A DNA stretch of 64,000 nucleotides from Pascua guehoae (GCA_001600415.1 BCJX01000016.1:387716-451715); one strand, 5' to 3'; counted from the first letter of the stretch, positions 10,836-22,483 are shown. Translations and numbers: made by a program. Notes: generated by a model from the letters alone, not told the origin.

Positions 10836-12799
10836 TCAACTCCCACCGGACGTCTCCATTGCGAGGACAGCGGGAGTGGTCCCGTCCCCCAGTCCCACAT
10901 CGCCCAGCCCCCCTCCACAGCCTTGTCGCGAGTACAGTGGTGGCGCGGTCCCGATGCCCATATCGCGCGCATACTCATCCATGATACGGCGGCGCACGTC
11001 CTCGAGCTCGGCTTTGCTCTGGTCGAGCACACCGCGCGCCGTCTCCAGCTTGGTCGTGAGACATGTGATGGATAGTTGCTGGTGGAGGATGGCGGTGCGG
11101 ATGTGCGTTGCTAGTCGGCGGCACATGCGTTGGCGCTCGGTGTGTGCTGGGTTGTAGTAGTCGCTGGGGGTGAGTGGTGGTCAATGGGGGGTGTATGCGT
11201 TGTGATTGAGTTGCGCCTACAGCCTAAAGCTGTTTGCTTGGGAAGACCCCCTGAACGCCGCCACAGGGCATCTTTCGCGGAATCCTCACCACCCCTCTGC
11301 TGGGCGTCTGGAAGCCGCAGACCTGCTGGGGGGATCGTGACCCAACCCCGCGCGCCGGACGCACTCTCGCGCCAGCGCTCCACACTGCCCACACCACGCA
11401 ACCGCCATTCCCGTTGCTCGCTTTGCTCACAGTCGACACTCACGGCTTTGGCAACTGTCCCGTAAACTCGGGTATACGCGGCGCTCTCTCAATCGCAGCG
11501 CCGAGCATCTTGCGCGCGCCACTAAAGTTGTCTTCGCCCATGCGCCTGTGAAATGCACGTTGGCTTCCTTGTCCCTGCCCGTTGGCCTCCTGCCCTTCGC
11601 AGAAATGTCGTTCTGCGCGCTCGGCACACGCCAGCGCCCCGGTCTTGCCCTCCTTGCCCTGTAGCATTTCAAGGGCGCAATGTGCATTTATCCGCGCGTC
11701 TTCGAGCTGGAATAATGTTGGTCAGTGACAGTCCAAGGGGTCCAAACAGTCCGATCGCGGAGGTTGACGCCACCGTGTCAGTGGGGGGGGTCTGTGGCGG
11801 GCATGTCGGCCGTGGTCTGGAACAAGTTGCGCCAGACCATTTGGAACACTCGCACAATCACATCTCCTTGCCCCCCCAAACACTCGCTCCCGGCGCCCGT
11901 GCGCTTCCTTTACCGCCGGGCCCCCTCAGCCCACCACTTCTCCCCCTCACCCCCCAGCCCCCTCCAGCCCACCGCCCTCAGCCCACCACCCCCACACCCC
12001 ACAGCCCACTGCTCACCTCTTTCACCTCTCGCGCGACGATATTGACCACGCTCTCGGCCTCGTCCTCTTCTGGATGTTCCGTCGAAGGTCCCGCAAACAC
12101 GCGCGCATACAACGCCTCCAACTCGTTGCTCAGCTCGGCATGCCGTGTGGCCAGATGTGACAGGTCTTCGACACACGCGACGAGCTCGGCCTCGCGTTCC
12201 TCGAGCTCGCCCACGCGTTCCAGGCACGTCTGCTCGTCTGCAAACGCCGCCATGTACTCTTCCTGCAGGTCGTCGACGCGCGCAGCCAGGACCGCCTCGT
12301 GCATGCTCGACCGGCGCACCTTGACAAGCAACCGGCTCGTTTTGGACGACTGCAGCCCCGCCCAGATGTTGTAGCGTGCTTTGCTGGGAAATTGTGAGCA
12401 GTGTCGCCGTGTGCACTGTGTGTGTGTCGTGTGTGTGTCGTGTGTGTGTCGTGTGTGTGTCGTGTACGGTGCGTGCCACCCCCGGGTGCGAGCAGTTTCA
12501 GCCCCAACCACCCCCCCCAGTGGTGCCCCATCGTGCCCCCGTCCCACACCCCCAGACTCCACACCACCCCAGACTCCCCGCCCCCAGACTTGTCCCCAAC
12601 CCCACACACCCACACAACGCTCCACTCACGTTGTCGTCTGGTGCTGCTCGAGCTTCTCGCGCTCGGCGGCCAGCCGTTCCCGCGCCGCAGTGAGGTGGTC
12701 CTGCGCGACAATGAGTTTGGGCGGCGCATACTCTCGTTCCTTGATCATGGACGTGAGCTCGTAGTGGCGCTGCACGTCGGCGGCCGTAATCTCGATCAT
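10836..12799 (-). CDS. Coiled-coil protein of unknown function, 375 aa
   Basis: Model: complement of 12630-12799, 12017-12383, 11444-11706 and 10836-11163, all GT..AG and in phase (1128 nt). The N-terminus MIEITAADVQRHYELTSMIK is followed by long charged helices (residues 25-60 and 90-180, with many Glu/Arg and heptad-like Leu/Ala), predicted coiled coil. A less acidic central part follows. The conserved-looking stretch PEFTGQLPKPDYYNPAHTER spans the third splice junction, and another helix (LETARGVLDQSKAELEDV) precedes a Gly-rich tail. I do not recognise the family; a scaffold or BAR-like role is a guess. An upstream in-frame ATG near 12940 would add about 47 residues, but that segment reads like untranslated leader. 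Intron 1 holds an 11-bp GT-rich tandem array (12419-12465). Confidence 0.7.
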
Positions 12800-14484
12800 G
12801 TGTTGGTGTCGGGTGGCAATGATGGTGGTGATGATTGTGGACAATATTGGGATGGATTGAAATTCGACAATCGTTGTCAGTGAGAGTGAGTGCACGATGA
12901 TGATGGCAAAACGCCAGCTGGCTCGAGTTGCCGCCATTGTTCCAATACTCAGAGGCAGACAGTAAATAGACGAGCGTGCACCATGGCGAGCGATCGCGAA
13001 CGAGTCTAGTCGCCGGCGGGCTTGCGCGCCTGCAGCGCCTGCGAGCCGCACGCGTGCAAGCGGCGCATGCGAGCGACCGCGACCTGTGGTGTTACAGTGG
13101 TGGGCCGGACCCCGACGCCCGATGATGCGGAAATCCTCACGCACGGACTGGCTTGGCACGCGCAGAGTGTCTCAGCCGTCTCTGCCAAATCCCGCCACGA
13201 GATTGATTTCAGACGAGAGGAATGCACATCAAAGGTGGGGTAAACGTCTCATGATGCACATGATCACCAACGTCTCTCTCTCAAACAAAAACACTCGCAG
13301 GTAGGTAGGCGCCAAAGGGGGGGGGGGGGGGGCGCATTGTCGAGATCTGCCCGCCAAGACTGCCAAGGGCGCGCGGGGTGCAGAGATGACACTTGTTCAA
13401 CTGGTGCCCACCCACATCGGGGTGTCTTTCGCATCCTTGCACTCCCTGAACAGGATCAGTTATCAGGTGTACAGTAGTGTACATGTGTGCTTGTCCCCGA
13501 AATAGCTCTGCACTCTGTGCAGTTGCACTCGTTCACTACACGCGCGACATGTTCCTATCTCGCAACATTGTAAACACCCGCCACGGAATGTCTCCAACAT
13601 TTGCTTGCGTGCTGGACATGGGCACCAAGGTGATGCGACCCGGTGGGCACGGTGCTCGCATGGTCGTGGTGTGACGTGAGGAAAATGCCCCGTGCCGCAC
13701 AGACTCACATTTTGATAGACAAGACAAGACGTACAGTACGGCCGCGGCTGAGAGAGTGTACAGAGTGACTAGTGCACTTTTCACGTGCCATTACACAAGT
13801 GGCGCACAGCACTAGTAACGGCTGCCTGGCATGCCATTGTCTTCTTCCCCAAATCACCCATGGGGTTCTGCTCGACACCCGACTTCATTCTCCCCCTTCT
13901 CCCGCACAACAATGTCATTTTGGCCAAACGCTTCGTCCGGCGGTAAATGGTTCAAATGGTTCCACTGTCACATCACCTGCGGCTGATGCCGATGGCCGAG
14001 GAGAACCTGCCAGCGCGTGGCCAAGACAACACCAACATCTCCACCAGCGCGTGGCCGGCGTCTAACGTCCAAGACGGCTGGCATGCGCTGGCAGGAAGGA
14101 AGACTGCACACGAGCAGTCGCCGGGATGCAGTCAGCAGATCTCGAAACTGCATAGCAACCGCACAAGAGCACAACTGACACAAGAATGCCCAGCCGCACA
14201 GCCACGGTGGCGTCATGGTGGCGCTTCGTGGCCTGTCACACCGTCGGGAGTTGGCGCTCTGTTCACATACATTCTCATACCTTTCAGACGCTTACTAACT
14301 GCTGGCTCAGTGGTGCTTGGCACCGACTCTGCTTGGCACCGACTTGGTCCCTCGGTAAGCCATTTCAAACGCGACGCCAAGCACACCGCACACTGCACGC
14401 TGCACACCCATACTCCATGCTGCTCCGTACTCCACACTACTCCGTACTCCATACCCGCCCCGGAGTCACCCGCCGTAGGCGACT
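12800..14484. other. Intergenic, no gene seen
   Basis: 1.7 kb between the promoter of the coiled-coil gene and the 3' end of the first DUF3224 gene. There is a G run at 13317-13331. No frame shows a recognisable domain or a closed splice model. Confidence 0.4.
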
Positions 14485-15293
14485 TCAGTCAAACTCAATC
14501 TCGAGGCTGCCGTCCGCCTCCTTGTCCTTGCCCATCCCGAACGTGTACCCGCCCTTGCCCTTGATGCCCTTGAGCTCGCCGCTGTGGGTCAGTAACAGCC
14601 CGGGTTCTCGATCTGGATCTGCGCTTCTTCGTCATCTCTCGAATGAGAATGTTACGGCGGGGAAGCAAACTCACGTGGCAGTCTCGGGAATAATAGTCCA
14701 CTTGCCATCCACGACACCGTTCGACGTCGTGCCGTTCTCGCGGAACGCGACGGCACCCTTGCGGCCCAGGATCGCGCCTTCAAAGATGACATGGCCGTCT
14801 GGAACGTCAGTCCTGAGGGAGTATAAGAGGTCACACGTGAGGTTCCCTGCTTCAAAGGCCCCAAGCCATGTGCTAAAGGCATGCACGCGATGCCGTATGC
14901 ACGTGGCATACCAGACTCGGGCTGAGAATCAAAAAACGCACCGTACGAAGTCGACGCCTGCGCGTTGGTCTTGTCATTCTTCTCACCCGGGTGGTACGTC
15001 CTGCCTGTCAACAACAGCCCTTCAGTATTCCCAACCAATCCAGTGTAGCTCTGCCTCAACGCACAGGATAAAAGACGACAGACCCTTGCCATTGACCTCT
15101 GCGCCGTCAAAGCTAATGTCCATCGTCGCGTACGTGTGCTTGAGCGCCATGTCGCCACCGGACGCGTTCTCGTTCCAGCTCAGCGCCTTGAACGGTGCGG
15201 GAGCTAGTGTAAGCGAGTTAAATGGCAGTGGGGAGGCTTGTCGACAGAGGGATGGTGGGCTGGTGCGTACTAACCCTTGGTAACCTTGGACAT
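14485..15293 (-). CDS. DUF3224-domain protein A, 150 aa, five exons
   Basis: Model: complement of 15275-15293, 15084-15203, 14912-15004, 14675-14798 and 14485-14581 (453 nt, all phases close). The first exon is only 19 nt (MSKVTK plus one base). Typical DUF3224 features are the early FKALSWNEN strand, HVIFEGAILGRKGAVAF (matching the family's F-x-G-x-L-x-G-R-x-G core), KWTIIPETATGELKGIKGKG, and a final acidic strand EIEFD. DUF3224 is a small beta-barrel-like family of unknown function, common in bacteria and fungi. A paralogue lies 4 kb away at 19249-19858, on the other side of an aldo/keto reductase. The 5' flank has a long AG microsatellite (15373-15408). Confidence 0.85.
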
Positions 15294-15371
15294 TTTGGGA
15301 GTAGTGGGGGTGTAATTGGGCTTGGAGGGTTGGTGTACCGTGGGGTGGAAGGAGGATGAGAGCGAGGTGAC

Positions 15372-15372
<1 letters not shown>

Positions 15373-15408
<36 letters not shown>
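15373..15408. repeat. AG dinucleotide microsatellite
   Basis: About 18 AG/GA repeats, 80 bases upstream of the start codon of DUF3224 protein A, so probably in its promoter or leader. Confidence 0.9.
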
Positions 15409-15412
<4 letters not shown>

Positions 15413-16954
15413 TTGACTGGATGGGCGAGTGTTGACTGTGGGGTTGGTGTGAGTCCTTTTTGTCCACGTTGCTGGCAGATGCCGTTGGGGTTGAGCGTGG
15501 TTGACTGGGCAACCAAAGGAAGACAAGGAAGGTTTACCCAAAGGCAGGCGGGGCGTCAGGCGGGGCGTCGGCGTTGCTGTGTGCAAGGTGGGTAGAGGTG
15601 GTTGAGGTGTGCACAGCTCAACTGTGTCGCAACCAAAGGGAGTGCTGATCTGATCCGATCGAGAGCACAAAGAGAGACGAGCACTAGTACTCGGCAGGCA
15701 CTTGCCCTGCTTGAAAAGGAAGGATTCAGGAATGGGAGAGTGGAACCGCAGCATGCATGCCACGCTGCCCCATGAGTGACCGATTCCGCGAGGGCACAAA
15801 AAGCCATCTTTGGCATCGTTACGACGGGTTCCGAGTGCCGACAGTGAATGGACTCACAAAGCATGTCGACGACAAGGATAAGAGTTGACGCTAGCTGAGG
15901 TGTACTCGCGTCACCTCGTTTTCGTTGTCGATTCATGCACACGATGAGGTCATCGGTCATCGTGGGAATGCCGAAATGGTGGGATGGATGGCCGAGACGA
16001 TAAGATTGTGGCGGCAAAGATCCAGGACCCCGCACCCAAAAAGCGGACCAATGCCTGCTCCCATTCACCACAACTCTTATCCAGCTATAGCTAGTACTTC
16101 CTCTGGTCACTAGCCACTGGCCCATTCGCTGGCTCAAGATTCAATCCAAACCCCCCATAGCAAGAGGGCGATACGAGATTATTAAGTAAAGACGGGATCG
16201 ATTGCATCGAAGTGCAGCATAGTATGGGCTGCCCATACCGTCTACACTGGCGGCTCACTTTCCGCGGTTAACACCGACTCCCCATTCATCATACCCTTCT
16301 CAAGGCCCATCATCCGTCCTCAACGCCCGTCATCCCTCCCCGACGCCCCCACCATCTCCAAATGGGGGAGACCTACTTCCATGTCCGCGTAACCTTTTCT
16401 GAGATTTACACCATTCACCAATGCATCTTAACTCGGCCAAGATGTCCGTGGTGCTGGGGTATCCGTCGGATGGGATGTGTCTCTGGCACATTTGCACTAC
16501 ACATTGACAGGGGGCCGTGGTGAGTGGATACCCGCGGAGTAATGGTATGGGCAGGCCTATGACTCCGGGTATCTGGGCGGCGTGTAGTGCGTTGTGGCAT
16601 CAAGGTGGTAATAACGATAGAAGCTCGCACATCATGATGGGATACCAAGGCAGACACAGACGCGTACAGGCAGACCTGCAGACCCACCGACCGAACCCAC
16701 CCCGGTTCCGAGGTGGAATTAATCCGAGATAGTTACGAAATTAATCCGCCACCTCCACCTCTCCACCATTCCCCCAAACTCCAGCGAACGGTGGTCTCTG
16801 GTTGAAAGCAATAATATGTGCCACTACACCGTTGCCTACCTCTAAAGGCAACATCTCCCCCTCCACATGCTCCACATCCCCATTCACCACGGCACTGACG
16901 CGCAAACAATGTGCTCGGAACCGAGCCATGAGCTATGTAGGCCAGCTGGGACGG
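15409..16954. other. Intergenic, no gene seen
   Basis: Between the divergent DUF3224-A and aldo/keto reductase genes. I find no domain and no spliceable frame. Confidence 0.4.
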
Positions 16955-16962
16955 TATAAAAG
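16955..16962 (+). promoter_or_regulatory. TATA box of the aldo/keto reductase gene
   Basis: GGTATAAAAGG context, 110 bases before the ATG at 17072. A good match to a fungal TATA box, in the right orientation. Confidence 0.55.
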
Positions 16963-17071
16963 GACGCAATGTGTGCGGCCACCCCACACTCCAACTAGAA
17001 CGGACATCTTTCCCGCTTCCTTGTCCAACCACCAGAACAACTACCCGAGCGCCTCCCCATACATAACAACA

Positions 17072-18658
17072 ATGGTCAAGTTGATGAAGTTCCAGGACAT
17101 CGAGGTACCTGCCCCAGGCTTTGGGTGAGTCGAACACTGCCTTTTCTTCCCGTCTCCAACCACCACCACCTTCCTGTCTGCTTCCCCAGCCCCTCCTTTC
17201 GTCCTGTTCCGTATTTATGCCCCCTTGCATTTGCCGTTGCTCTTAGGGAAACCGGCTCTCTTCATCCCTTGCTCGCCGTCTGGATCTTCATCGTCCTATT
17301 TCTCTTTACCTGGCCCGTATCGAAACTAACGCCCCAGCGCCATGGGCATGTCGATGGGCTACGGCAAGACGGACGACGACGAGTCGCGCAAGACGCTGCA
17401 GCGCGCCCTCGACATTGGGTGCACTTTCTGGGACACGGCGGTCGTGTACGGCAAGGGCCACAACGAAAGCTTGATTGGCGACTTTGTCCGGAAGAACAAG
17501 TGCCGCGACAAGCTGTTTATTGCGTCCAAGTGTGGATTCGACGTGAGTCGTGCTGGGGAGGTGGGGAAAACCTTTACTGGCGATGTGATGTTGGGACGGT
17601 TGTTGGGGGAAGACGACGGCTCTTTGGCTACTCTTCTCCTGCGATGGCCTCGACCGATCATACCATGAAAACATTTTCCGCTCTCTCTACACTGCCATGG
17701 AATCCTACTCACTTCCCAGTGCATGGGCGGTACCGAGGCAAAGCTTGGCACTGTTACCAACAAGGCAGAGCACATCAAGGAATACATCGAGGGCACGCGT
17801 GAGCGCCTCGGGTCCTATCTTGACCTGTACTACCTTCACCGCATCGACCCCAACACGCCGCTCGAAGAGTCCATCCCTGCGTTGCAGGCACTCAAGACGG
17901 CTGGCAAGTGCAAGTATATTGGGTTGAGCGAGTGCGGTGTCGCGACGTTGCGCAAGGCGGTGTTCGAGTGAGTCGACTTGTGGTGTGGAGGGGTCGCTGG
18001 GCCAAGGATCTGCTGGAGACTGTCGCTACTGGCCAGACCCTGTACCCATCGCTGTAGTACATGAGGACCGATCCGTGTTTCTCCTCGCGAGGAGGCTGAC
18101 CTTCATCCTCACTCCAATCCTTCCCCCTCACTTCTCTGGCAGCCACTCGCGACACGACCACTCACACTCCCAGTCGCACACATCGACGCGCTACAAATCG
18201 AGTACTCTCCCTGGTTTACCGACCACGAGTCCAACGGCCTGCTCGCCGCCGCGCACGAGCTCGGCGTCACCGTCATTGCCTACTCGCCCATCGGCAAGGG
18301 CATCATGAGCGGCAAGTACCGCTCGCCCGACGACTTTGACGCCGACGACATTCGCCGCACGATCCCGCGGTTTAGCGCCGAAAACATGCCCAACAACCTC
18401 CGCATTGTCGACGAGTTTGAGCGCCTCACCGCTGCAAAGGGGTGCACGTCGGCGCAGCTCGCGCTCGCGTGGGTCATGGCCCAGGGTGCGATTCCCATCC
18501 CCGGTACGAGGTCGGGCGAGAGGCTTGAGGAAAACTTTGGCGCGGGCGAGGTGAAGTTGTCGGACGACGAGCTGAAGACACTCCGTGTACTCGTTGACAC
18601 GGCAAAGCCAAAGGGCGAGAGGTATAACGCCGCTGCGCTCAGTATGGTCGGCCACTAG
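17072..18658 (+). CDS. Aldo/keto reductase, four exons, one junction out of phase
   Basis: Exons: 17072-17124, 17338-17542, 17720-17967 and about 18174-18658. The product is a cytosolic NADP-dependent aldo/keto reductase of the YakC/pyridoxal reductase-like group. The catalytic tetrad is visible: D50 (FWDTAVVYG), Y55, K82 (IASKCGF) and H126 (YYLHRIDP). The barrel continues with [26 protein letters not shown] and [16 protein letters not shown]. Junctions 1 and 2 close perfectly. At junction 3 the canonical donor (GTGAGT at 17968) leaves two bases, whereas the acceptor at 18172-18173 needs one. Family alignment expects [13 protein letters not shown], that is, one base fewer before the donor. 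This may be a one-base insertion, a sequencing error or unusual splicing; the activity of the gene is therefore uncertain. Confidence 0.75.
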
Positions 18659-19248
18659 GCGGGGTAGGCGCAGGGATAGGTGCCATGGTCTATGGCATCG
18701 AGACTTTGTACAGAAAGATGCATGCGACAGTGGCTGCGACAGTGTGCTACAATCTATCCAACAACAGGAAACACACGAAGCGAATACTGTCTACCCGCAT
18801 CCCAGACCCAGGCAGGACACAATTCTTCAGCTTGGGGACCCACCGTACGGTCCCACAACATGTGCCGTCTCTGTGTCACCGTGCCCTCTTACCAACGCCG
18901 TCGACAAAAGCGACAAAACGTTGACAAGACGAGGGGGGTGACTGTGGTTGAGGTGTACACATCACCCTCTGCCATTCCGTGTCGATTGCCAACCATGAGG
19001 TCATGGGGTGCAAGCAAGCGAGATTGAATGCCGACATTGCGGAATGCCCGCGCGGATAAGATTGCAGTGGCAGTAGTGCTAGTACTGGGCCAAACTCACT
19101 CTCTGGCGCCCCCATCGCGCCGCCAGACGATCACTCAAAGAGTGGATAAATACATGTCGCCAGTCAAGCCCTCGTCCCCATTCCCTTCCACCCACTCCCA
19201 CCGATAACTGCGACTACCCACCCCTCGCCTCCACCACCAACTACAACC
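18659..19248. other. Intergenic, likely promoter of DUF3224 protein B
   Basis: No coding evidence. A TATA-like GGATAAATAC lies at 19144-19153, about 100 bases before the next start codon. Confidence 0.4.
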
Positions 19249-19858
19249 ATGCCCTCGGAAACGAGTGAGCCTTTGATGTCCCCACAACCAGCTAAACCCG
19301 AGTCAAGGGATCCTTTACGTCGAGCACGTGGAGCTCGGGCCCGACGCCGTTCGCCGACGACATCCCCATCCAGGCGCAGGTATGCCACGAGGTGCACACC
19401 TTTGCCCTCGACGACATGCAGGGCAAGGGCTACGCGGTCTACCTCAGGTGCGTCTCGGGTGAACTGGCTCTGACACACAGTTGCTCCTCGGCCGACCCCC
19501 ACATCTGGCCTTTCAGTGAGTCGCGCCCCGAACTTCCAGCAGGTGCAGGTCCTGACACTTTAGCGGGATATGTGACGTTTGAAGGCACGCTGGCCGGGAG
19601 GCAGGGCAAGGTCGTCATGGCCGCGTCGGGGATGTATGACCATGCCAAGTTTTCCGTCGACTGGGACGTCCTCCCCGACACCGCCGTGTGAGTCACTGGC
19701 CAGACTCGACACCTCGGCCAGCATAGTGTGCGTGGTTGCCTGTGCTTACATGCAGTGACGGGCTCAAGGGCGTCAAGGGCCGCGGACACTATGTCATTGC
19801 CGATTGCATGGCCAAGCCTGCCAAGCCCGTCCAGTTTGAGCTCACGGTCGAGTATTGA
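19249..19858 (+). CDS. DUF3224-domain protein B, 144 aa, four exons
   Basis: Model: 19249-19264, 19303-19447, 19517-19687 and 19756-19858 (435 nt, phases close). It starts MPSETIKGSFTSSTWSSGP and continues HTFALDDMQGKGYAVYLR, TFEGTLAGRQGKVVMAASG, DWDVLPDTAVDGLKGVKGRG and a final FELTVEY, the same order of strands as protein A. Intron 1 is just 38 nt. Intron 2 is 69 nt, a multiple of three with no stop, so unspliced transcripts would still encode a protein with 23 extra residues. The presence of two diverged copies around the reductase suggests an old local duplication. Function unknown. Confidence 0.8.
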
Positions 19859-20134
19859 TGTCGTTGTGGGCGCGGCGTGTGGAGACGGTCTGGATCGAAA
19901 AGACGTGCAGTGTCTGAAGCAGCAGTGTATGTATCCGAGTATTTGAGGGCATGGAAAGCCGCTTCCTTCTTGTCTTTGTTCCCGACCACCCCAAGTTACT
20001 AGCTCCCCACCACCGCTTCACTACTTCCCTTCCTCTTCCCATCCTCCTATCCGACCCTCCCGTCCCAACCTCCCATCCCAACCTCTCATCCCGACCTCCC
20101 TGCAACCCAAAAAGCACTGTACTCTTCAGTACCC

Positions 20135-20219
20135 GACCCCGGCCCGAATCGAACGGACAACCTTGAGGAATAGGACATTCCAGTTGGAATCTCACGCGCT
20201 ACCATTACGCCACGGGGTC
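20135..20219 (-). tRNA. tRNA-Trp (CCA) with a short intron
   Basis: On the minus strand the acceptor stem GACCCCG/CGGGGTC is perfect, the D arm is GCGT-AATGGTA-GCGC and the T arm GTCCG-TTCGATT-CGGGC. The anticodon loop reads TTCCAA with CCA at positions 34-36. The overall sequence resembles eukaryotic tRNA-Trp (GACC..GTGGCG..GGTAGCGCGT). About 13-14 nt follow position 37 as an intron, and its TGGAA can pair with the anticodon, as in spliced tRNAs. One anticodon-stem pair (31:39) looks mismatched. A T5 terminator lies about 22 bases downstream (20109-20113). Confidence 0.85.
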
Positions 20220-20869
20220 GCTTGATGTCTGTCTTTGCAGGTGCCCACAGGGCCCCGCGGGCCTCCGAGACGCGCAGACAGAATGTTTCACACAGTCATG
20301 CAACCCTGGTTAAGCCTGGTTGCCGGTTGCAGCCCTTGTCGTGCTCTGTCGGTACTCGGCGTAGTGCAGAACTTGTCCAGCAGCCAAGCGGCAAGCGGGG
20401 GTGGGCATGTGGGCAGACCAACTGAAACGAGGTTGTTTCGTCTCGCTCTGTACACGCCACCGAGCCGCACTAGTGCAAGATTCACTCCCGACACTGACAA
20501 TGCCGCACGCTCGGGGTCAGTTACAGTGCAAAACGACATTGAGCAGGCATTGGGCTCCCGCATGCACTGCAGTTTGCCTATTTGCCCTTATTTGGATTGA
20601 ATGGGTGCAGCCGTGGGTGCCAGTCTGGGTGATGGGTGGTGGATTGCACAGCCTCTCGCCACATGACGAACATGGACCACGTACCGACGCTGTGCATCCG
20701 TGCGGTGGCGGCTATGCACACCCACCCTGCCGCCACACGCCGCCGCCCCGCCGCCCCGCCACCCCGCCCCCCGTTGCCCCACATTCTTATCAACAAACAC
20801 TCACTCATCTCGCCACTAACTCAACCTCTGACACTACTTGCTCTACCACTCGGACAATCTCACAACGTC
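20220..20869. other. Intergenic, no gene seen
   Basis: Upstream of the ubiquitin-domain gene and of the tRNA. A CCGCCCCGCC-rich patch at 20735-20775 and pyrimidine-rich stretches before the ATG fit a promoter/leader. Confidence 0.4.
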
Positions 20870-22483
20870 ATGTATTCGAAAATACTTGCTGGCAAGAAGA
20901 AGGCTGAAGCCGTCCCGCCCATCGACGACTTTCCTCCCGCCCTCCCGTTCCAGCTTCCCAGCAACGAGGGAGCACCAGCCAAGGTCGTGCTCCTAGGTGC
21001 CAGCAAGGACTGGGACGTCTGTATCAACCGTGACCTCACTCTGGCATCTCCGTTGTACTTACTCTCGTCAGACCATGATCGAAACCGTTGCACAGTACCT
21101 CGACACGGTCCCGGCCGCCATCTCGCTCACGGTGCCCATCTTCCTTGGCGACCGGATAATCGACACCACGCTCAGCCGCTCTGCTTGGCCGGGCTGTGTC
21201 AAGCAGTACGTTACAGCTCCAGACAATCCCGAAGCTATCCATGTCCATGTCACAGTCGAGGCTGCGCCCCCCGAGGACGATACAAGCTCCATGGTCAAAC
21301 GGGAGCCCCCTAGCTACTTGGTTGCTACCGGTACCGAAAAGGCCCACGCTGCCGACCTAGCCTCGGCCCACCCCAAGGCTATGCAGATTCATGTAAAGAC
21401 GCTCAATTCCAAGATTATCACCCTTCCCTTTGCCGAAAACCTCAAGGTCGAACACTTGAAAGCCCTAGTTGAAACAGAGGACAGGGCTCCGGCGAGTCAA
21501 CAACGCCTCATTTTCGAAGGCAAGCAGCTTGAAGACGGCCGGACCCTCGGCCACTATGGAATCTGTGACGGGTGCACTATTCATCTCGTGCTGCGTCTCC
21601 GTGGGGATAAGCCTGTCATTTACCTGTACCCTCCGACCACCACCGACGTGTCGATCAAGCTCTCCCTCAGCCTCGAGTGTGGGTACAGCCAAGGCAGGCA
21701 AAGCTGACAACAAGGGAGCTTCAGTGCAGTCTACCCGACCACGCGCACTGTTCTGGGGCAAGGGCCCGAGCATGTCCAGTGGGACGTCTCGGCGCAGCCC
21801 AATGGAGATCTCGAGTGCACGCAGACTGGCGCCAAGGTGCCGTATCTCTTTTGGGAGGGTACGTTTTCGAGCTCTGTCGCTGCTATTTCATCCTCGCGCT
21901 GATCACCGCAGCCGAGACCAATGGCAACGTCTCGTCAACGCAGCCCGCGTTCAGTCCCGCTCGTCCCTCGCTTTCTGCAGACGACACGACCGCCGTCCTC
22001 CTCCCCGCGGACGGGGTTCCGGCCTATCTCGACCGCGCCCTTGGGGCCCTTGGTCTTGTGAGTGGGATCCGGCTGCTTTGTTCGCTACTCTTATCATTAA
22101 CCTCAGTCTTCCACGCAGCGCACCGACTTTATTACGTGGGTGACACAGGCTCCAGGCCATTGCAACTGTTTGGAACAATACGCTGACCTGCTCACAGTTA
22201 CTGGCTCGGCGCGATCAACAGGCACAAGCACATTGCCCTCCGTTTCCTCCCGCAGGACGAGTATGCCCCCGCCGCCCCGCTCGACATTACGCCCGCCCCG
22301 GACGTCGTCACGCGTGTGTTCATGCTCTTCCGTGGCGTTGAGGACCACGATGGGTGGACCGACGCCGCGGCCCGCGCGGGGCAGCCGGTTGGATTCTGGC
22401 GCGACGTCGTCGGACTCTCGGAACGCCATGCCGACACGTCCGTGTTCCGCGTGCTCGAGTGGGGCGGGATGGAGGTCAAGTAG
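20870..22483 (+). CDS. Ubiquitin-domain protein with a YLYPP-type C-terminal region, 448 aa
   Basis: Model: 20870-21016, 21072-21678, 21715-21858, 21912-22057, 22119-22135 and 22198-22483 (1347 nt; every phase closes). A ubiquitin-like domain occupies residues 153-228: [15 protein letters not shown], then [17 protein letters not shown], ending HLVLRLRGD. It resembles ubiquitin closely but has D where the processed tail has G and continues directly into [15 protein letters not shown], so it is not a precursor cut after GG. The C-terminal half ([48 protein letters not shown]) is an organisation I recall from other fungal proteins, without a known function. There is a 36-nt intron (21679-21714) and a 17-nt exon (22119-22135). 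Confidence 0.85.

Noticed and set aside
12626..12940. Upstream ATG extending the coiled-coil protein by about 47 residues
   Set aside because: The extension reads as a hydrophobic leader-like translation of probable 5' UTR; the ATG at 12799 gives a cleaner start, though the alternative is not excluded.
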